Shown in pieces: positions 5,892-9,300 of a stretch of 9,300 nt of DNA. The notes beneath the pieces were generated by a model, which saw nothing but the letters and a program-made list of their open reading frames with translations, ran no database searches and was not told the DNA's origin. How positions within the stretch are numbered: position 1 is the stretch's first letter; every line of letters begins with the position of its first letter. Origin of the DNA: CBDCFL01 sp050300875 (GTDB taxonomy: Bacteria; Pseudomonadota; Alphaproteobacteria; Rhodobacterales; Rhodobacteraceae); the NCBI GenBank assembly GCA_050300875.1, contig JBNKYL010000144.1, positions 1-9,300 on the forward strand, in the 5' to 3' direction. The position numbers and the translations under genes were made by a program.

Positions 5892-7493
5892 ATGTGGAAT
5901 TACGTGAAACTGGCGGTCCTGGGGGGTGTGATCCTGCTTGCTGCAATGGCAGCAAACTACGGACGCGATCTTGCCTATCAGGTTCATGCCGTGATCTTCA
6001 TGTTGGTCGCTTTGGGTCTGTTCATCTACACGCTTCGGCACACGGATGAACCCAGCGTACCGGCAGATACGGGATATTTGGACGGCGTCGTACGTTACGG
6101 CGTGGTCGCAACCGCGATGTGGGGCGTCGTGGGCTTTCTGGTGGGCGTCATTGTCGCCCTGCAGTTGGCCTTTCCGGCACTCAACTTCGAAGTCTTGCAA
6201 GGCTATGGCAACTTTGGTCGCCTGCGCCCGCTGCACACTTCGGCGGTTATTTTTGCCTTTGGCGGCAATGCCTTGCTGGCAACCAGTTTCTACGTGGTTC
6301 AGCGCACCTCGGCCGCACGGCTGTGGGGCGGCAACCTGGCCTGGTTCGTGTTCTGGGGCTATCAGCTGTTCATCGTGCTGGCGGCAACCGGCTATCTGCT
6401 GGGCGCCACGCAGTCCAAGGAATACGCCGAACCCGAATGGCATGTTGACCTGTGGCTGACCATCGTCTGGGTGGCCTATCTGCTGGTCTTCCTGGGCACG
6501 ATCATGAAGCGGAAAGAACCCCACATCTACGTGGCCAACTGGTTCTACCTGTCCTTCATCGTGACCATCGCCATGTTGCACCTGGTCAACAACGCCACGG
6601 TTCCGGTGTCGATCTTCGGGTCGAAATCGGTGATCGTCTGGGCCGGGGTCCAGGATGCGATGACGCAATGGTGGTACGGCCACAACGCCGTGGGCTTCTT
6701 CCTGACTGCGGGCTTCCTTGGCATGATGTATTACTTCGTGCCGAAACAAGCCGAACGCCCGGTCTATTCCTACAAGCTGTCGATCGTGCACTTCTGGGCG
6801 CTGATCTTCTTGTATATCTGGGCCGGTCCGCACCACCTGCATTACACCGCATTGCCTGAATGGGCTTCGACCCTTGGCATGGTGTTCTCGATCATCCTGT
6901 GGATGCCCAGCTGGGGCGGCATGATCAACGGCCTGATGACACTGTCGGGCGCCTGGGACAAGCTGCGCACCGACCCAATCATCCGCATGATGGTCATTTC
7001 GATCGGCTTCTACGGCATGTCGACCTTCGAAGGTCCGATGATGTCCATCAAGGCGGTCAACTCGCTGTCGCACTACACGGACTGGACCATCGGTCACGTC
7101 CATTCCGGGGCGCTTGGCTGGAACGGCATGATCACCTTCGGCGCGCTCTACTTCCTGACGCCGAAACTTTGGAACCGTGCTGGTCTTTACAGCCTGAGCC
7201 TCGTCAACTGGCACTTCTGGCTCGCCACCATCGGCATCGTGCTCTACGCCGCGTCGATGTGGGTCACGGGCATCATGGAAGGCCTGATGTGGCGCGAGGT
7301 GGACGCCAATGGCTTCCTCGTCAACACCTTCGCAGACACCGTTGCCGCGAAGTTCCCGATGTACGTGGTCCGGGCCACGGGTGGTTTGCTCTACCTGACC
7401 GGCGCACTGATCATGTGCTACAACCTCTGGATGACCGTGCGTGGACAGAAGGCCGTTGAAGGCCAGTCTGCCGCCATGGCTCCGGCTGAATAA
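5892..7493 (+). CDS. ccoN: cbb3-type cytochrome c oxidase subunit I
   Basis: This is the catalytic membrane subunit of the high-affinity C-type heme-copper oxidase. It reduces O2 to water and translocates protons during microaerobic respiration. It has 533 residues: an N-terminal hydrophobic extension (two helices, about 5-48) followed by the 12-helix core. Visible ligands, aligned with the Pseudomonas stutzeri enzyme from memory, are H115 and H404 for low-spin heme b, H402 for high-spin heme b3, and H264, H314 and H315 for CuB. Y308 is the residue expected to be cross-linked to H264, and E380 corresponds to the conserved proton-path glutamate. EYAEPEW (177-183) is a family signature. The start at 5892 is supported by GAAGGGA seven bases upstream and by homology; the frame stays open upstream to 5760 but would run through the FNR box. 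It is the first gene of ccoNOQP, 14 bp before ccoO. The 93-bp leader after the FNR box shows no convincing extra element. Confidence 0.97.
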   Translation: MWNYVKLAVLGGVILLAAMAANYGRDLAYQVHAVIFMLVALGLFIYTLRHTDEPSVPADTGYLDGVVRYGVVATAMWGVVGFLVGVIVALQLAFPALNFEVLQGYGNFGRLRPLHTSAVIFAFGGNALLATSFYVVQRTSAARLWGGNLAWFVFWGYQLFIVLAATGYLLGATQSKEYAEPEWHVDLWLTIVWVAYLLVFLGTIMKRKEPHIYVANWFYLSFIVTIAMLHLVNNATVPVSIFGSKSVIVWAGVQDAMTQWWYGHNAVGFFLTAGFLGMMYYFVPKQAERPVYSYKLSIVHFWALIFLYIWAGPHHLHYTALPEWASTLGMVFSIILWMPSWGGMINGLMTLSGAWDKLRTDPIIRMMVISIGFYGMSTFEGPMMSIKAVNSLSHYTDWTIGHVHSGALGWNGMITFGALYFLTPKLWNRAGLYSLSLVNWHFWLATIGIVLYAASMWVTGIMEGLMWREVDANGFLVNTFADTVAAKFPMYVVRATGGLLYLTGALIMCYNLWMTVRGQKAVEGQSAAMAPAE

Positions 7494-7507
7494 GGAGGGC
7501 CGGAGAT

Positions 7508-8233
7508 ATGGCAATTCTCGACAAACACGCGATCCTGGAAAAGAACGCGACGCTTCTGCTGATCTGCAGTCTTCTGGTTGTCACCATCGGCGGCATCGTG
7601 GAAATCGCACCGCTCTTCTACATCGAAAACACCATCGAAGATGTGGACGGGGTGCGGCCCTACAGCCCGCTCGAACTGGCAGGGCGCGAGGTCTATATTC
7701 GCGAAGGTTGCTATGTATGCCACAGCCAGATGATCCGCCCGATGCGGGACGAGGTTGAACGCTATGGCCACTACTCGCTGGCGGCCGAATCCAAATACGA
7801 CCACCCCTTCCAATGGGGGTCCAAGCGGACCGGGCCTGACCTGGCGCGCGTGGGCGGTCGCTATTCGGATGAATGGCATGTTGACCACCTGACCAACCCG
7901 CAATCCGTGGTGCCGGAATCGGTGATGCCGAAATACGGCTTCCTCAAGAACCGGGTGATCGACGGTCAGTATATCGGCGATCTGATGGCCACGAACCGGA
8001 TCGTGGGTGTGCCTTACACCGACGAAATGATCGAGCTGGCCCAAGCCGATTTCGCTGTCCAGGTGAACCCGGACGAAGACTTCGACGGCCTGCTGGAACG
8101 CTACCCCGGTGCGCAGGTGCGCAACTTCGACGGTCAAGCTGAACTGACCGAGATGGATGCGATCATCGCCTATATGCAGATGCTCGGTACGCTGGTCGAT
8201 TTCTCGACCTTCGAACCGGACCTGAGCCGGTAG
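7508..8233 (+). CDS. ccoO: cbb3-type cytochrome c oxidase subunit II (monoheme c)
   Basis: This membrane-anchored monoheme cytochrome c of the cbb3 oxidase relays electrons from CcoP toward the CcoN active site; its heme domain faces the periplasm. It has 241 residues, normal for CcoO. One transmembrane anchor (about 15-37) follows a short cytoplasmic start. The single heme c site is C68-Y-V-C71-H72, and M140 in ESVMPKYGF is the expected sixth ligand. Conserved CcoO blocks such as GPDLARVGGRYSDEWHVDHL and the C-terminal AIIAYMQMLGT are present. The ATG is preceded by GGAGGG overlapping the end of ccoN and by a closer GGAG, so translation should be strong. The 14-bp and 12-bp gaps on either side show that it belongs to the same operon. 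Heme attachment would need the cytochrome c maturation system, which is not encoded here. Confidence 0.97.
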   Translation: MAILDKHAILEKNATLLLICSLLVVTIGGIVEIAPLFYIENTIEDVDGVRPYSPLELAGREVYIREGCYVCHSQMIRPMRDEVERYGHYSLAAESKYDHPFQWGSKRTGPDLARVGGRYSDEWHVDHLTNPQSVVPESVMPKYGFLKNRVIDGQYIGDLMATNRIVGVPYTDEMIELAQADFAVQVNPDEDFDGLLERYPGAQVRNFDGQAELTEMDAIIAYMQMLGTLVDFSTFEPDLSR

Positions 8234-8245
8234 GAGGGCAAGGAT

Positions 8246-8425
8246 ATGGATTATCACATCCTGCGCGAAATCGCCGACAGCTGGGTATTGCTGGCCATGT
8301 TCGTATTCTTTGGGGCAGCGGTGATCTGGGCTTTCCGGCCCGGCAGCCACAGCACCCACACGGACGCGGCTGACATCCCATTCCGTCACGAAGACACACC
8401 CGCCCACAAGGAGGCGCGGAAATGA
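8246..8425 (+). CDS. ccoQ: cbb3-type cytochrome c oxidase subunit CcoQ
   Basis: This is a 59-residue single-span membrane protein, MDYHILREIADSWVLLAMFV followed by FFGAAVIWAFRPGS. The hydrophobic stretch is residues 12-30, and the tail is hydrophilic and histidine-containing, ending in HKEARK. CcoQ is a small accessory subunit that stabilises the assembled oxidase, and in Rhodobacter sphaeroides it has been linked to protection under oxygen and to signalling. Identification rests on its place between ccoO and ccoP, its size, its single helix and the FRPG-type motif after the helix. GGAGGG (8233-8238) sits seven bases before the ATG. Its stop overlaps the ccoP start as ATGA, and the ccoP ribosome site (GGAGG, 8410-8414) lies within ccoQ, so the two are translationally coupled. 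It is short and easily missed in automatic annotation. Confidence 0.93.
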   Translation: MDYHILREIADSWVLLAMFVFFGAAVIWAFRPGSHSTHTDAADIPFRHEDTPAHKEARK

Positions 8426-9282
8426 GCACCGAAGACAAGAAAAACGAACATGGTCACGGCACGACCGGCCATAGCTGGGACGGGATCGAGGAATGGAACA
8501 ACCCGCTGCCGCGCTGGTGGGTCTGGACCTTCTATGCCACGATCATCTGGGGGATCATCTACACGATCCTTTACCCTGCCTGGCCATTGGTCAGCGGCGC
8601 AACCCAGGGTCTGTGGGGCGGCAACACCCGCGTTGCCGTGGCCGAGGATATCAAGCGGTTCGATGATGCCAAAATCGCCATCAACGAACAGCTGGCGGCT
8701 GCGGATCTGACGACCATCGCCGACAATGCCGAACTGAACCGCTACGCATCCAACGCCGGCAAGGCCGTATTCAACACCTGGTGCATCCAGTGCCACGGTC
8801 GCGAAGGCCAAGGCGCCGTCGGATACCCGACCCTTTCGGATGACGATTGGCTCTGGGGAGGTTCGATCGAGGACATCGTGTATACCGTCCACCACGGCGT
8901 TCGCAACGAAACCGACGATACGCGTTTCTCGCAAATGCCGGCATTCGGCGATTTTCTTGAACATGACGACATCGAAGCCGTCGTGAGCTTTGTTCTTTCC
9001 CTGTCCGGGCAAGACCATGACGCGGCTCTGGCGACCCAGGGTGCGGTCGTGTTCGAAGAAAACTGCGCAGCCTGCCATATGGAAGATGGCACGGGTGACC
9101 GTTTGCAGGGCGCACCGAACCTGACAGATGCGATCTGGCTCTATGGCGGTGATCACGACACCCTTGTCGAAACCGTCACCAACGCCCGTTTCGGCGTCAT
9201 GCCCGCGTGGACTGAACGTCTGAGCGACGCCCAGATCAACGCGGTTGCCGTCTACGTCCACGCCTTGGGCGGCGGCGAATAA
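8422..9282 (+). CDS. ccoP: cbb3-type cytochrome c oxidase subunit III (diheme c)
   Basis: This is the diheme cytochrome c subunit that takes electrons from soluble or membrane cytochromes c and passes them to CcoO. It has 286 residues, typical of the Rhodobacterales form. Residues 1-30 are cytoplasmic and include H10, H12 and H17 and the conserved DGIEEWNNPLPRWW block. One transmembrane helix (about 32-52) anchors the protein. Two periplasmic cytochrome c domains follow, with heme sites C121-IQ-C124-H125 and C215-AA-C218-H219. M172 (QMPAF) and M260 (VMPAW) are the likely axial methionines. The ATG overlaps the ccoQ stop (ATGA) and has a strong GGAGG seven bases upstream. It ends the ccoNOQP set. 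The remaining 18 bases of the window (9283-9300) are too short to show a terminator or the next gene; in related genomes ccoG/rdx maturation genes usually follow. Confidence 0.97.
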   Translation: MSTEDKKNEHGHGTTGHSWDGIEEWNNPLPRWWVWTFYATIIWGIIYTILYPAWPLVSGATQGLWGGNTRVAVAEDIKRFDDAKIAINEQLAAADLTTIADNAELNRYASNAGKAVFNTWCIQCHGREGQGAVGYPTLSDDDWLWGGSIEDIVYTVHHGVRNETDDTRFSQMPAFGDFLEHDDIEAVVSFVLSLSGQDHDAALATQGAVVFEENCAACHMEDGTGDRLQGAPNLTDAIWLYGGDHDTLVETVTNARFGVMPAWTERLSDAQINAVAVYVHALGGGE

Positions 9283-9300
9283 GACAAAACAAGGTTTCGG

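Noticed and set aside
5889..7514. 541-codon minus-strand open frame opposite ccoN
   Set aside because: It is fully antisense to a gene with all expected catalytic residues. Its composition (rich in H, R, Q, D, G) and lack of domains are typical of antisense frames in high-GC genes.
7418..9261. Long minus-strand open frames opposite ccoO, ccoQ and ccoP (7418-8407 and 8386-9261)
   Set aside because: They mirror the codon bias of well-identified cytochrome genes and show no recognisable domain or ribosome site.
1..9300. Mobile elements, integration sites, tRNA/rRNA genes, CRISPR arrays, defence genes
   Set aside because: I looked for transposase or integrase motifs, terminal and direct repeats, tRNA-like sequences and repeat-spacer patterns and saw none. 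Coding density and composition appear uniform.

Overview
The window reads as chromosome of an alphaproteobacterium, most likely a member of the Rhodobacterales (Rhodobacter/Paracoccus/Roseobacter type). The reasons are high GC with strong G/C bias at third codon positions, protein sequences typical of that order, and the gene order hemN / fnrL / universal stress gene / ccoNOQP, which is known from Rhodobacter and Paracoccus. I see no mobile element, RNA gene, CRISPR array or large repeat, and coding density is very high.

Left part (1-2617, minus strand): a SetA-like major facilitator transporter, whose 3' end falls at the window edge, and a GlcD-type FAD-linked 2-hydroxyacid dehydrogenase. 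They are coupled by an ATGA start/stop overlap. A perfect 14-bp palindrome just upstream (2654-2667) looks like an operator for a FadR-subfamily GntR repressor and suggests that the pair is a separately controlled catabolic or transport unit.

Middle (2681-5693): hemN (oxygen-independent coproporphyrinogen III dehydrogenase, minus) is divergent from fnrL (oxygen-sensing Fe-S regulator, plus), with a perfect FNR box in the 58-bp gap. fnrL converges on a tandem-domain universal stress protein gene. Their stop codons abut with zero spacing inside a 10-bp-stem hairpin.

Right part (5694-9300): a 198-bp divergent control region carries two FNR boxes in mirror-image arrangement, one for usp and one for ccoN. 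The complete ccoNOQP operon for the cbb3-type high-affinity cytochrome c oxidase follows. It includes the 59-codon ccoQ, which overlaps ccoP by an ATGA.

Together the right two thirds form a low-oxygen regulon: FnrL senses oxygen loss and is predicted to control heme synthesis without O2, the microaerobic terminal oxidase that uses that heme, a stress protein, and possibly itself. The genes belong to known families, and I did not find a convincing undescribed system. The points worth a second look are regulatory: the mirrored FNR boxes, the stop-codon hairpin, the hemN/fnrL box geometry, and the GntR-type palindrome in front of an unassigned hydroxyacid dehydrogenase/transporter pair.
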